DNA from: Hawksworthiomyces lignivorus
Taxonomy: Eukaryota; Ascomycota; Sordariomycetes; Ophiostomatales; Ophiostomataceae
NCBI GenBank assembly: GCA_002917075.1
Contig: NTMA01000022.1
Coordinates: forward strand, 372,001-436,000
Direction: 5' to 3'
Length of the DNA: 64,000 bases
Under the pieces are notes generated by a model. It was not told where the DNA came from. It did not search any database and was given only the letters and a program-made list of their open reading frames with translations. Each line of letters starts with the position of its first letter. Position 1 is the stretch's first letter. This document shows positions 11,039-21,679 of the stretch, in pieces. Position numbers and translations under genes: made by a program.

Positions 11039-11855
11039 TTACTCGTTTTCATGAATAGCAAACTTATCCCAAATCTCACAAGAGTCAGGTGCAACTGGAC
11101 GTGTTGCAGAAGGGCAAATGCGTTGTTGTGTGAGGCATTGCGGACATTTGTATCTGCGAGTCTTTCCACAAATACGTTGCATCTCTGTGAATTTGGGCTT
11201 GTATATATGTTAATAAACAAGTTAAAGAAAAAAAGGTAAAAAGAATACTTACCCGGCTTACATACCCAGGCCTAGCTTGTGTCCAAGGTACGATAAATAA
11301 ATCAGGAATAGGAGTGTCAGTTGAAGTATTCTGAGTAGTTGTAGTATTTATTGTCGTATTAGACGACGGTTCAAGTAATATAATATTACTAGAAGTATTG
11401 TGAAGAGTTTTGTAAAACTCTAAGGGTATGTTAGATACACATTGTAAACGTATTAAAAATACAGTTGTAATACATTAGAAATGAATTAAATTAGCTTACG
11501 TATGGCACTCATAGTGTCGGTTAAAGACGATCGACCGGGTTTTTTTCCTTGAACTGGAGTGTTATGACCAGTTTTTACATGCTGTCGTAACGAATGTTCA
11601 TTGGCAAAACGAGTCTATGTTGTTAGAAGATATATGCAATGCATTTGTAATGAATTGGAAATGCGTTTAAAATACCTTGTAAGGACAGAGAATTTCAAAA
11701 TCCTCGGGAGGTGCAAACCGACAATATACCTCGCCTGTAACAATTTCCACGGAGCCATCATCTAGATACTTGAAAGGAGGTAGTTCGGCACGGCGTATAT
11801 TGTGTTCTTCGTTGAGGTACCATTGGTAATGTTGATTTTCTTTGTACATCGCCAT
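11039..11855 (-). CDS. zinc-finger accessory protein, paralogue C (intact)
   Basis: Four exons on the reverse strand: 11855-11676, 11614-11500, 11419-11253, 11197-11039. Introns 11615-11675, 11420-11499 and 11198-11252 all have GT-AG ends and keep phase, giving about 206 residues with no stop. Order of parts: MAMYKENQHYQWYLNEE N-terminus; VYCRFAPPEDFEILCPY joined to TRFANEHSLRQHVKTGH, a C2H2-like zinc site with unusually wide C-C spacing (11 residues); a short helix TMSAIQFYKTLHN; an N/T-rich linker ending DLFIVPWTQARPGYV; and a second Cys site YKCPQCLTQQRICPSATRPVAP followed by CEIWDKFAIHENE. The two paralogues nearby show the same architecture. As the only unbroken copy it is the best candidate for a working product. 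A DNA-binding or transposition-helper role, by analogy with the second gene of maize MuDR, is a guess. Confidence 0.7.
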
Positions 11856-12018
11856 GTTGAATTCTTGTGTGGAAGAGAAATTTGATGTGGAATTGAAAAT
11901 GAATTTGGAATGGAATTAAAATGTTAAATTCTGCCGGTTTTTCTGTCTGGTTTTTCCGTCGGATTAAATATTTCCGTTTTACATAATGTTAACCTGCCCC
12001 TTGCCCCATTGTTTTTTG

Positions 12019-12063
12019 AAAGTGGGGCAAGGGGCAGGTAAACTGGTGGAGATGGGGCAGGTT
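12019..12063 (-). repeat. right terminal inverted repeat (45 bp)
   Basis: Perfect reverse complement of 4182-4226. It is preceded by a cctgccccttgcccca/tggggcaaggggcagg hairpin (about 11992-12038). Confidence 0.9.
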
Positions 12064-12075
12064 ATGTGTAGACAC

Positions 12076-12084
12076 TCTGGCTGC
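12076..12084 (+). repeat. target-site duplication, right copy (tctggctgc)
   Basis: Matches 4161-4169 exactly, and lies 12 bp outside the right inverted repeat, symmetrical with the left end. Confidence 0.7.
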
Positions 12085-12299
12085 CGTGGGGGCTGAATTG
12101 TAACATTGTGTAGGTAATACCTTTAACTTAGTTGTAAGATTATACTTTGTAGGGGCCACTTATTTGACCAATTAAAGAGATTGTATTGGGGTACCGGTAC
12201 CTTGTTTACATGGACAGGAGAGACACTTGCAAGAATAGACCTTAGCAGTAGCGCTATTCTCGTATTATTAGTTGTAGAATGCTGGGCGGCTAGGACAGT

Positions 12300-12690
12300 T
12301 TAAATTTTTTGTTGGAAAAGAAATTCGACAACAAAAAAAGGCGGGAGATTTGTTGTCAAATATTTTTGCTGGTAAAAAAGTTGAAAAATTCAATAGTAAA
12401 AAAGACGGGAGATTTGCTGTTAAAAGTTTTTGCTGTCAAAAAAATTGAATTTTTTACTGGGAAAAAAATTTGACAGCAAAAATGATACGTTTTTCGCTGT
12501 CAAAAGTCTTTGCTGTTAAATTATTTTGCTGACAAAGATATTTGCTTGCGAAAACGACGGGAGATTTGCTGGCAAAAAAAGTTAAAACTTTTACTGACGA
12601 AAATGTTACTACGTAAAAATGACAAAAGATTTATTGGTAAAAAAACTGAAAGTTTTACTGGTAAAGGGCTGGAAAAGTTTACTAGGCAAG
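12300..12690. repeat. degenerate AT-rich array of TTTTGCTG..AAAA units
   Basis: Roughly twenty variants of a 13-20 bp unit, such as ttttgctgtcaaaa, ttttgctggtaaaaa, ttttactggtaaa and ttgacagcaaaa, occur back to back, some in inverse orientation. The unit is quasi-palindromic (T-run, CTG, A-run). It lies just outside the transposon and is not part of any gene. Confidence 0.6.
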
Positions 12691-12699
12691 ATGTAATGG

Positions 12700-13250
12700 G
12701 CTAAGGCCCTGCGGACGGCCCAGGGCCAAGGAGCAGGCCAGCAGGACGGACCGGCGCGGGCAGTCGACCGGGCAACCCACCGGCCCACTTGCCCCTGACA
12801 GGTCCCTATTTCAGCCAGGAGCGAAGCTCCTGGCAATCGAAGGAAAGTCTCCTTCTTCTGACATCTTTAGTCTTTTGTTAATCCAGGCCTATAGCTTGCC
12901 TCAGGGCTCCTGAGCTTACTGCCAGTTAACCCCTTACAGAATTGTATTAATTTTATTCTTACCTTGTAGAAAACCCCGCACCTGCTATTTAGCTTATACT
13001 GGTTGTAATAAAGTATTTCTGTTTGGTTAACTAATGTTAAATCAGGTGTGTGAGAGCCATTAGATTAGAAGGAGAAATCAACCGTAGGGGCTGTCAGAGG
13101 GAGTAGCCCTCTCTAATAGTAGGTTTGTACAGTGCAGAGCCCATAGTATTCTAGGCTTATGCGTACAGTAGATGCCTGTAATAGGTCATGTGATCAGGAT
13201 AACTAAGCACTAACTCAACAGTGGGGGCCATAATCCGAACATTTTGTGAA
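12700..13250. other. intergenic, possible retroelement debris
   Basis: A GC-rich patch (12700-12840) is followed by moderately AT-rich sequence. The segment around 13090-13120 (gggagtagccctctct) loosely resembles the region downstream of the LINE fragment at about 35820-35840 (gcgaagagccctctct). The resemblance is too short to call a repeat copy. Confidence 0.25.
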
Positions 13251-13253
13251 ATC

Positions 13254-13778
13254 TTAGACCTTATATAAATCAATGTCAAGAACCGGCACAGGGCATCCAG
13301 TCGAGCTAACGCCATCGTAGAAAGCAATATCTAAGCCGCAGAGAGTGAATTGTCCGTTTGCGATGTCGGGAGTCGAGCAGATCAGCCTCCCGATCGGATT
13401 AAATGAACAAGAAAGGACGGGAATAGTGCCCGCATTTGCTACATCATCAAACAAAATCAGGCTGAGAGAGTCGGTGGATTGCTGATGAGCGAAAGCTATC
13501 CCACCATTCAGAGCCCAAGTTGTTCCCGACAATTGAAAAAGTTGCGTGCTGGGAAGCGAGTCCACGGCATAGGGTATGAGAGTTGGCGAGCCATCGGCGT
13601 TGGTGAGTGGGGTTGACGGATCGGGGCTTCGGCCGACGTATTGGGTAGTCGGTCCTTCGTGGAAAGCATAGACGGCTAGATTGAAGAACTCCGGCGGCGG
13701 TAGCTTGCAAGCACTCCGGCGCTTGATGCTTGCCGAGGCGAGGGCTGGTAGGAGGAAAAGAAGAGCGCCTGCCTTCAT
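13254..13778 (-). CDS. small secreted protein, 174 aa
   Basis: A single-exon frame starts MKAGALLFLLPALASA, a clear signal peptide with a cleavage-like A-S-A. The mature part has five cysteines (S-A-C-K, L-S-C-S, L-I-C-S, T-L-C-G, T-G-C-P), is rich in beta-type residues, has no membrane segment and ends VPVLDIDLYKV. I do not recognise a family. The length, signal peptide and modest cysteine content fit a fungal extracellular or cell-surface protein, possibly effector-like. No intron is needed. The product appears intact. Confidence 0.7.
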   Translation of the reverse strand: MKAGALLFLLPALASASIKRRSACKLPPPEFFNLAVYAFHEGPTTQYVGRSPDPSTPLTNADGSPTLIPYAVDSLPSTQLFQLSGTTWALNGGIAFAHQQSTDSLSLILFDDVANAGTIPVLSCSFNPIGRLICSTPDIANGQFTLCGLDIAFYDGVSSTGCPVPVLDIDLYKV

Positions 13779-16700
13779 CGTGGAGGTTTGTAGGAGTCCG
13801 AAGCGAGAGGGAGAAAAAACCTTGCAAAGGGGCCGAGGCGAGAATTAAGTTGTCGAACTGAACCGCGAGAGATGGTAAAGTAAGCCGAAACGATGTAATG
13901 GTTTAAGTGTCTGATTGTAAGGCGGAAACAGTTGCCGTAATAACAAAATCTAAAAAGGGGAGATATATGTGAGTGTATCCGTGTATACACGCGCGTTGTC
14001 TCTAACATTCTCTCATGCCTCCAAGTTCTTTTTTCAGCTCCTATTCAATAAACATACGTATCTAGACGAACTATTATCAAATATTGCTGGTGTAGAATTC
14101 GAAATACGTAGTAGAATAGAGGAGTCAAAACATACGAGACATTGACCAATCAGTAAAGAATACTAAATCGATTAATCCCAAAAAGTTTCAACGAATCTTC
14201 ACTGACGAATATTGACAACCCGAAGCGGCAACGTCGGTGCAGGGATAAAGAGACCATGTGGAGAGAGCCAATGTGGTATTTTCTTTTCTGTGCAGGCAAA
14301 AACACCAGTGACATTCCAATATTCCATGCAGGTTAACCGCAAATTATCAAATGCGTTTCTGCGTTGGTTTTTCAAGTTAGTTGTTATTCCTTGCTATAAG
14401 TCATAGGTAATTGACCGAAAAGGGGCCGCGCTATCGTAATGTGCTAAGTGTTTTAAAAAACACCCTTCTAGACACTACCCTAACGCGGTACGCCACATTT
14501 CTTAACACGACAATTATTATAGAGCGTTTGTATCATCCTCTTTCAGAGTTCATCGTCCTCTTCGCTGCGAAGTCTTGTTCGTATTCAAGGCAAATCCGTT
14601 CCTTTCAACGCCGGAGAAGCGCATTAGTAGCTCAACTGAGCTCATGCAGGTCAGGAAAGCAGTGTTGCGTCTTTGACCATTTTACTAATCGTCCTCAATC
14701 ACGCGGCGGTTGAGAAACACGAGAACAACGAAAGGAAAAGGGGACATTTGGTGATAAATTCACTGCGAGGGCTGTGAAAATTCCAACCCCGGTTTATCTG
14801 CTGTCCATTCTTCAGCCAGGTACGCGACGTAGGAAGCGATACGAAACACTCGTATACACGACGGATGCTGGCGATTTATCAAGGTTGAGTGGATGCCAGA
14901 ATCATCATCTGCCAAGTCTATATTTATGTTCTATGTTAAGCAGTGCCCTCCTATTATAGTTTAAATCAAGCAGTACTCTGGAAGTATTTCTGACGTGCAA
15001 GTAAAATAAAAATAAAAAAATATTATAGAGTACATATGGTATTGAAGTGTATTATGTAATTTACCTTTTCACTGTATCAATACCAGCCGTCAAGAGCCGA
15101 ACCTGATACACTCTACGGCCATCGCTACATGGCTGAGCAAATCCTTACTAGCCGCGGTGATGAATCTTGAAGACTAAACGCAAACATAAAGAAAGCCGAG
15201 ATTATTCAACCACTCTTACGGCAGCCGCCCCCATGTAATCCAAAGATCGGCACCACTCGGATGACTCTGCTGCTTGCATGTCCTGACCATCGACTCGAAG
15301 ATATCGTCAAGTTCTTCCTAGTAGACATGCTTCGCGAAACCTGACTTGGAACTTCGAAACACGTTTGCCATGACCCGCAGGCATTTTTGATCCTGCTCGC
15401 CAATGGTCACAGATACGAGACCAATACTCTACGCACTGCTCCGCTCTCAGCCTATCTCATACACGCGAAAATGGGCCGGATTTCGCACACTACACACTAA
15501 GCTCTTTTTCGAACGCTAGGAATTAATCAAAGCACGAAACCGTCACCCAGACGTAGTTCGGACAGCGGCTCGACCTGGCCGCACACGTGGTTATGGATAT
15601 CCACCTCGGCAATATCGAGCATCGTCTCTGCTCTCATCTGGGCCGACGGCCGTGCTGCGACACTCCGGGCAGCTCCGTCTTTGACTCAGTTTCGAGGAAG
15701 GATTCGCGCAATTTCGCGCCACGAACCGGCTCGGAGATAAACTGCGGCACTGGAGACCCTCTGCCGACGCCTTGTAGTCTCTGAACGAATTTGGCCAGCC
15801 GAGCGATGGATTGTCTTTCGTACCCGGGCCGCCTCTAACAAATCAACGAATCAAGTCCGCCTCTGAAAAATGCTTCTTTCCCGTCAGCGGCTCTAGAATC
15901 GGTTTTGTCTGTTCGAGCGAATCTTGACCAAGAACGATCCGGGATCTAGGTCGCGATCTGGGATGCGGCCTAGATTCCAGCCGGCTTCGCGATACAGCAA
16001 TAGATTCGACTTCTTTCTGAACGACTGGTTTCCGCCGACGTCGAAGAGGCGGTGAAAGTCGGGATTCTTCATAGCGGCTATCTGGCATGCGCAGTTGCAA
16101 ACAAAGACCGTTTGTATAACAGAAGGCCCTAGTTTACCTCGTGGGCATAGTGTTTTTGGTCGAAGTAAAATAAGTCAATAATTGTGGAGGCATTCTTACC
16201 ACCTTGGGTGGTCGCGATATCAGGTCCCTTTTAACCTAATTCATAACAACGCAGATCAAGAATCTTCTTAGAAAATTTTGCTTTAAGATAAACAAGAGGG
16301 CGGTATATATGCTCATAACAGTGGTATACATTAAATAAAATAGGATAAAGAGAATAAGAACAGGGGAAAAAATTTAAGGATTACAAAAAATAAAGCCGAG
16401 AAAGTCGTAAACAAGGCACAATAAAAGAAAGGCAAGACAAGACATAGCTACAAAACATTAAAACTAAATATTAATCTACAGCACCTCACCGTACTAGAGA
16501 GCAACAGGTCACAGCAGAGTAAGCACTAATGTATAGGGCTTGCTAGGGGCATGCAGGGCCTGTAAGGCCCTCTTGGTAGTCAGAGCTTCGGAAAAGGCCA
16601 GGGTGCTCACGAAATTATTTTTCCGCAAAATTATTTTTGCACCAAAAATCCAATAAATCGACTCACCACTATAGCGATCCCCCCTCTAGCCCAACGGTCT

Positions 16701-16930
16701 GCTGCAAAGCAGCCTCGAGGGTAGGCTAGCCTCGAGGGTAAGCCAAGGTCGAGAGTAAGCAAGCTCATAAGAGCCCTATACTGTTTTAGGCTATAACTAG
16801 GCTAGTTTTCAACCTACTATCTAGTAAGCTATACTAACCTGTACAGGAAAATTCAATCTATCTAACAGTAATACTCTCGTAAGCCGTAGGTCACGGGATC
16901 CATTGCAAAACTAGGAAGCCAAGTTTAACA
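13779..16930. other. gene-poor stretch
   Basis: No convincing gene. Only short frames occur; the best is an 85-codon arginine-rich reverse frame (15843-16100) with no family features. The 3' half becomes repetitive, with gaggctagcctcgaggg-like direct repeats near 16715-16760. Confidence 0.4.
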
Positions 16931-16960
16931 CAAAAAGAGAAAAAGGAGCGGAGCCAGGGG

Positions 16961-17206
16961 GTTCAATGCAATAGTCAAAGCACTACCGCAAAGGAGAGGA
17001 GAAATTAAAATTTCAAAAAAGGAGAAGAAAAGGAAGATAAAAAGTCAAGAATACAAGAGAGAGACAACGAAAAGGAGCGCTGTATTTATATGTGGTAGTC
17101 AAAAAAGACTCCAGCCAACAAGCAAGAAAGGATCCACCCCATATTTCCTAATCGGGGTGGCCGCCAACTCCTGCGGCCACAACAGCGGCTCCAGACTTAC
17201 AAGGAA
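16961..17206 (+). repeat. dispersed repeat, copy 1 (about 250 bp)
   Basis: Runs from agaaaaaggagcggagc to ggctccagacttac. The same sequence, diverged, appears inverted at 22843-23114 and partly at 20985-21045 and 48890-49005. It has no coding potential and is probably an untranslated or terminal part of a retroelement. It ends abruptly 20-30 bp before the HET fragment, suggesting an insertion or rearrangement joint. Confidence 0.65.
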
Positions 17207-17227
17207 AAACACGACACGCAACCCCTC

Positions 17228-17893
17228 TTGACTCTGGACAGTGTAGACACTGGTATCCCTGGTGGGTATATCGGCCTGCGGGTCCGTGGCTCCGTCGTGC
17301 CGGTGGTCATGCGCTCTGTTGAGTGGCCTGTGGGATGGCAGGGGGAGGAAAATACGCCTATAATGGAGCGTCAGCACATCCTACGAGCGATGCGGAGCGG
17401 ATCTGTCCAAATAGCATTATTAGACGCGAAGCAACCGCCTGATATGTCTGGCACCGACGCGGCGCTACCCTGCTGGCTAGACAGCGTGGTTCGCAACGAT
17501 ACAGATCTGAGGGCTGCTTGGTGCGCTGCAAACAGCCACAGAACCCCGTTTGTGGACAACAGGCCCAAGTTTTGGTACGAGGACCAATTGCAAGACGGCA
17601 TTTGGAGGTATGGCTGCCAATTCCGCCACCAGAACGAACGATATCCGGGATGGTGCAACTTCTGCGACAGCACCAAAACTTCGTCGCGACAGCTCTGCTG
17701 TCTGCAGGTTCTGACGAGCGCATTTAAGCGCGGAAAAGAGACGGACTGTCTGTATTTCCTTGTCCTGCAGGCATCCCCCCGCGTGCCTGGCACCTGGGAG
17801 CGCGTGGGCGTTAGTTGCCTTGGCCCGAGGAAGCCTCTCAAAGATATAGGGTTCTTTGATGATAGTACGGTAGAAGAGCTACTACTTATATAA
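17228..17893 (+). pseudogene. C-terminal fragment of a HET-type protein
   Basis: An open frame of about 222 codons without a good ATG at its start. Its last part, F-L-V-L-Q-A...G-T-W-E-R-V-G-V...D-I-G-F-F-D, looks like the C-terminus of many HET-domain proteins (a 'LvLxP...yxRVGlf..f' pattern). The HET signature (YxALSYxWG ... WVDxxCI) is absent. Upstream lies the dispersed repeat, so the 5' portion seems to have been replaced. The family assignment rests on the C-terminal pattern only. Confidence 0.45.
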
Positions 17894-18938
17894 TGCAAAT
17901 CTATTACTTCTTCATCGCTCTCTACACTCCATTCTACAATGGAATTATGACCTGCCCAAGCCAGCCCTGACTTGCTAAGGATATAAATATTATCAACCAA
18001 GGACTTTGTTACTTAATTCCGTATACCGATTCTTGGGATTCTTTTGCCTCTAATACTAAATCTATATAAACTACGTCCTTGCATTCAGTAATTGTTTCCA
18101 ATTGCACATTAAAAGCGAGGGACTGCTGTTCTGCCACTACTTTTGGCTAGTGAGTGCGCCACCTTTCGCAGTCTTAGCAATGGATGATTTTACATTGAAG
18201 TACTTAGTAAGGAGTATCTGCAACTGCATGCAATTTTTCATCTACTAGAAGGTACAAGGGGAGCCCTATCACTTGACCAACCAAATAGGTGGTATCGACG
18301 GCCATGAACCTGCTTTATTTTGCTATTCGTTGACTTTCATGTAGTATTGGCTACACGCGCTAGAAATTCTATTATAACAATTATAGCAATGTATATCGCT
18401 GTGGTAATTTTCGTGACCACAGAAGCTCTATAATATACAAATATGTCAGTCTTGGCTGTATGTCTGACAAGTTTTCTGGTTTGGTGAACAGTAGTAAGAC
18501 CTCACTCGCGAAATAAGATTGATTATAACAGAGGAAAAGCAAGAGTAAAAGGGAAGGGGAACACTAACGCAGTCCCCCATTAGGACGCCCTTGTCGACAG
18601 AATATGTGCCATCTATCCTTGGACACGGAGGCTACGTTGCGGGACGTCATCCGTGGCGTCTTGGCCGGCGATGTAGAACGATGTGAATCGTGTGGCTGCT
18701 GGTTGGATGTCTCTTTGTCGCTCACTCCTGGGCTAGGTGCGGCCTTTCTTCGAGTCTCGTGCTGGGGTACGGGGTACACATCGGCATCGCGCTCTCTTTT
18801 TTTGCCTTGGTCTTCTTGCTAACCGTAATCATCCAGAAGTAGGGATTCGATATGATCTAACAAAGAATTTGCCTCCATTCCACCAGTGCCTAGGTATTTG
18901 TCTAGACGTTTGAGCTAGGCCGAAACGCCGTCCCTAAA

Positions 18939-20643
18939 GTGGGTGGAGTGTCCAAACTACTTGGAACGCATCTGGGGCAGCCACTGACCGCAGCCTGCAT
19001 GTGTGCGCACGAAGACACGGTGCGCCTGCTGCTCGCGCAGATGCCCGAGGTGGACGTCAACGTGACCCGACCGGTTCTGGTGCACCCCGCTCTAGGCCGT
19101 GGCCAAGCATTCGCGCCGCGCCGCGCTCAGCGCAAGTGGACACGGCTATTTCGAGCAGTGGACAGTCGAGGAAACAAACCGCCACGTGGCGATTGCGCGG
19201 CTGCTACTGGCCCACGGCGCCAATCCGCACATTGTGAGGAGGGGCTTTCTGCCCATCAAAGAGGTCGAAACGCAGTCGCCGGAAGACGAGCGGCCCGGCG
19301 GCTTAGGCAACGCGCTGGTGCTAGCGCTCGCACACTCCAAGGGCTCGGACGTGGCCTTGGTTGGCGTGCTCATCGAAGAAGCCGGCATTGACGTGCACCA
19401 GGGCCACTTCCATGCTACGGAATGCCTCGACGACACAGGGTTCCTAGGCACTATGGACAATAATGACGAGGAGCGTCATTCCAGACGCCAGGCGAAGGGC
19501 CCCGAGACGTACTTGACGCCGATCGCGGCAACCGCACTGTACCGCAATGCGCCGGGCGTGGGGGGCCGCTGTTGCGGACCCCAGGAGCAGAATTTACAGC
19601 TGACCTCGTAGCGCCGTCCGTCCCCACTGTGTTTGCTGGCGGCGGCGGCGGCGGCGACGCCAGAAACAACCCTTGGCTCTCCTTTTTTTTTTCAAGACAT
19701 GACCGCCATGCGGCCGCTGCACGCGGCTATGGTTGGGCCGCCCTATGAACTGCCCTTGGAGCCTGAATACCATCGGGGCTGCCAGCGCGAGATGAACAAA
19801 ATTGTGGCAAGCGGTCAATCGTCCGAGAGTGCACCTTCTTCCTTGGCCCATAACGTGGCCATGACAGCCCAGCAAGCCCGGGCCCCCGCCGTCCGCATGG
19901 CCTTTCTCGACGACTGCGTGACCACCGTCCAGCTGCTGACGGCCGACGCGGCTGTCTGCGCGGCGACGATCAACGCCACGCATCCCTACATGCGCGGCCA
20001 CTACACGCCGCTACACCTAGGGGCGCGCTTCGACCGCTTGCCAATGGTTCGCGTACTACTCGACAGAGGCGCTGACCCCAGCATCCCCGTGCCGGCGACG
20101 GGTCCGCAGCGTGTTCTTCCAAGTATTTGCCTCGCTATTCCGCCTGTGCTCCCTGACTAAAAATACAAGGGACGAACAGTGCGGTCCCGAGATCCGCCGC
20201 CTCGACGCCAGCATTGGCACCGTTGGCATGACAAGCATTGTAAGAAATATGCTGCGGAGAGGGCCAAAGACGTAGAAGACGGAAAAAGCAGAAGAAGAAA
20301 TGGAAGAGGAGCGGGGAGGGAGCAGATGCGGCCAGGCGCTTGGCGATGATTGTTAAGTTATAAGGTACTGTTACATATGTCCAAGGGGATTGATCCTTTT
20401 TGTACTGGTGCAGTGGCCTAGTGGCATCACTCAACAATGATCAATGAGGCAGACCAAGACGGCAACACGGGCCTGCACTGGGCGGCGGGATACGGTCTGC
20501 CACATGCGCAGGCGGCTCTGCTTGCGAACGGTGCGCGAGGGGACGCACAGAACCAAGCCGGCGAGGTCCCGACCGAAGGTAAACCGCCGACGTCGTCGAG
20601 GCCAATGACTTTATACACTATTGATGGTCTGTCAATATTGACA
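18939..20643 (+). pseudogene. broken ankyrin-repeat gene
   Basis: Ankyrin-like units appear in sequence: AACMCAHEDTVRLLLAQM, RHVAIARLLLAHGANPHI, LVGVLIEEAGIDVHQ, YTPLHLGARFDRLPMVRVLL followed by DRGADPSIP, and GNTGLHWAAGYGLPHAQAAL. The first unit is in one frame, while the rest are in another, so a shift occurs near 19085. TAG at 19609-19611 and a stop after 20157 interrupt the second frame. An intron could remove one of these breaks, but not the frame change as well as both stops without ad hoc joins. Ankyrin arrays mediate protein binding, and in fungi they often sit C-terminal to NACHT or HET-like parts. No such N-terminal partner is visible upstream. GC content is higher than in the surrounding repeats. 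Confidence 0.6.
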
Positions 20644-20984
20644 TAATGACCAAAAAAAAGGGAGAGAGAGAAAGATAAGATTCATTATTTTACCTGATCT
20701 GTTGTTTGTTTTATATTACGACTATTACTTCGATGTAGCTTTTAAATGTACGTAGAATCAATGATCGCATGTGCTAAACCCAGTAGAAGCTAAAAGAAGA
20801 AAAAAAAAGATTGCTGATGAAAGGTGATGACTCCTTGCTGCTGTTCCTGCACTATTTAGATATTCTTCTCCTCTTGTTGCCAACACCGATCAAGTATGTT
20901 GTAAAAGGCTTCGTTCCTCAACTCTTATATCAAAACTTAGTGTAATAGACATTCAGACACAAGAGCGTCTAATAACACTTTCCC

Positions 20985-21045
20985 ATACGGGGTGGCCGCC
21001 AGTTCCTGTGGCCACAATAGCGGTACCAGACTTGAAACATGAACA
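20985..21045 (+). repeat. dispersed repeat, partial copy
   Basis: The segment ggggtggccgcc...ggccacaa.agcgg..ccagactt matches the 3' end of the copy at 17155-17205. It is short and lies just upstream of the cysteine-rich secreted protein gene on the other strand. Confidence 0.55.
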
Positions 21046-21354
21046 CCTTGTTCTCGTAAGCTCAGGCTACCGAAGAGACGGGAGTCATTACTCGCACATA
21101 CTTATCAATGTGGCAAGCTATGCGTATTCGGATGCAGATGACAAATATAAATTATATAAATACAAAGAGAAAAAAAAAATGTCCCAATGCAGCTTCTCAC
21201 CACGCTCGGAGGGAGTCCAAAGGATTTAGGGGCAAGAGACTCGCAAAGCAACAAATATCTACTTGTTGCCGCAGGGCGAACATGAAATGGAACAGGAGAC
21301 TATCGTTTAATAGACTGTTCTTGAAGCCTCGCTGGTACCAACCCGTGCGTCAGG

Positions 21355-21679
21355 CTAACAGGTCCAATTGATGTAACAACATGACCCATCGTCACAACAG
21401 GGATGCGTGCCGGAGCAACCATCTTCGAGGCAGCACTGTTGGGCGAGAGAGAGGTGTCAGCAGGCGAACCGGAATTCTATACATTGGTAGACGATCGTAG
21501 GGCACAAAAGGAGAGGAGAAACTTACGCAATACGTGGGGAATCCTGGATTGCCACAACGCTCTGCAAGGAGAGGGCGCCGCGGGTCAGGATTTTGTAGCG
21601 ACGGCACCTGGCGCGGCTCAACACGCGCCGCTGCGAGGGCACCGGTGCAAAGAAGCACGAGAAGGTGGCGGGCATGCAT
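21355..21679 (-). CDS. small cysteine-rich secreted protein, 77 aa
   Basis: Two exons on the reverse strand: 21679-21527 and 21435-21355. The 91-bp intron (GTAAGT...CCCAACAG) keeps phase 0. The product starts MHARHLLVLLCTGALAAA, a signal peptide. The mature chain carries ten cysteines in its last 36 residues, in the order C...C-C-C....C.....C-C....C-C.....C, ending Y-I-N-W-T-C. Without the intron the frame runs on as a non-cysteine peptide, so splicing is what makes a cysteine-rich product, which supports the model. The small size, signal peptide and paired cysteines suggest a disulfide-bonded extracellular peptide (effector-like or hydrophobin-unlike knottin type). I recognise no named family. 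It sits in a repeat-rich island between copies of the dispersed repeat. Confidence 0.65.

Larger units (their letters stand above)
4170..12075. mobile_element. Mutator-like DNA transposon (7.9 kb) with transposase and three zinc-finger accessory genes
   Basis: The boundaries are set by 45-bp perfect terminal inverted repeats (4182-4226 and 12019-12063) plus 12 partly conserved outer bases (about 6 of 12 match) and a 9-bp direct duplication outside. Sub-terminal tggggca motifs recur several times at each end and can fold into hairpins, a usual arrangement for transposase binding sites. The interior is AT-rich against GC-rich flanks. It holds one forward multi-exon transposase and three reverse-strand paralogues with zinc-binding cysteines. 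The 9-bp duplication, the D...D...C-x2-H arrangement in the transposase and the long inverted repeats point to the MULE superfamily. Assignment to a named family is not possible from this sequence alone. In-frame stops suggest this copy no longer makes a full transposase. Confidence 0.8.

Noticed and set aside
4170..12075. Alternative reading of the element as Helitron, hAT or KDZ transposon
   Set aside because: No helicase or Rep motifs, an inferred 9-bp rather than 8-bp duplication, long perfect inverted repeats, and D..D..C-x2-H order favour a MULE; KDZ is less well excluded.
15843..16100. 85-codon arginine-rich reverse frame
   Set aside because: Low-complexity R/S/P composition, no family features, isolated in a gene-poor stretch.
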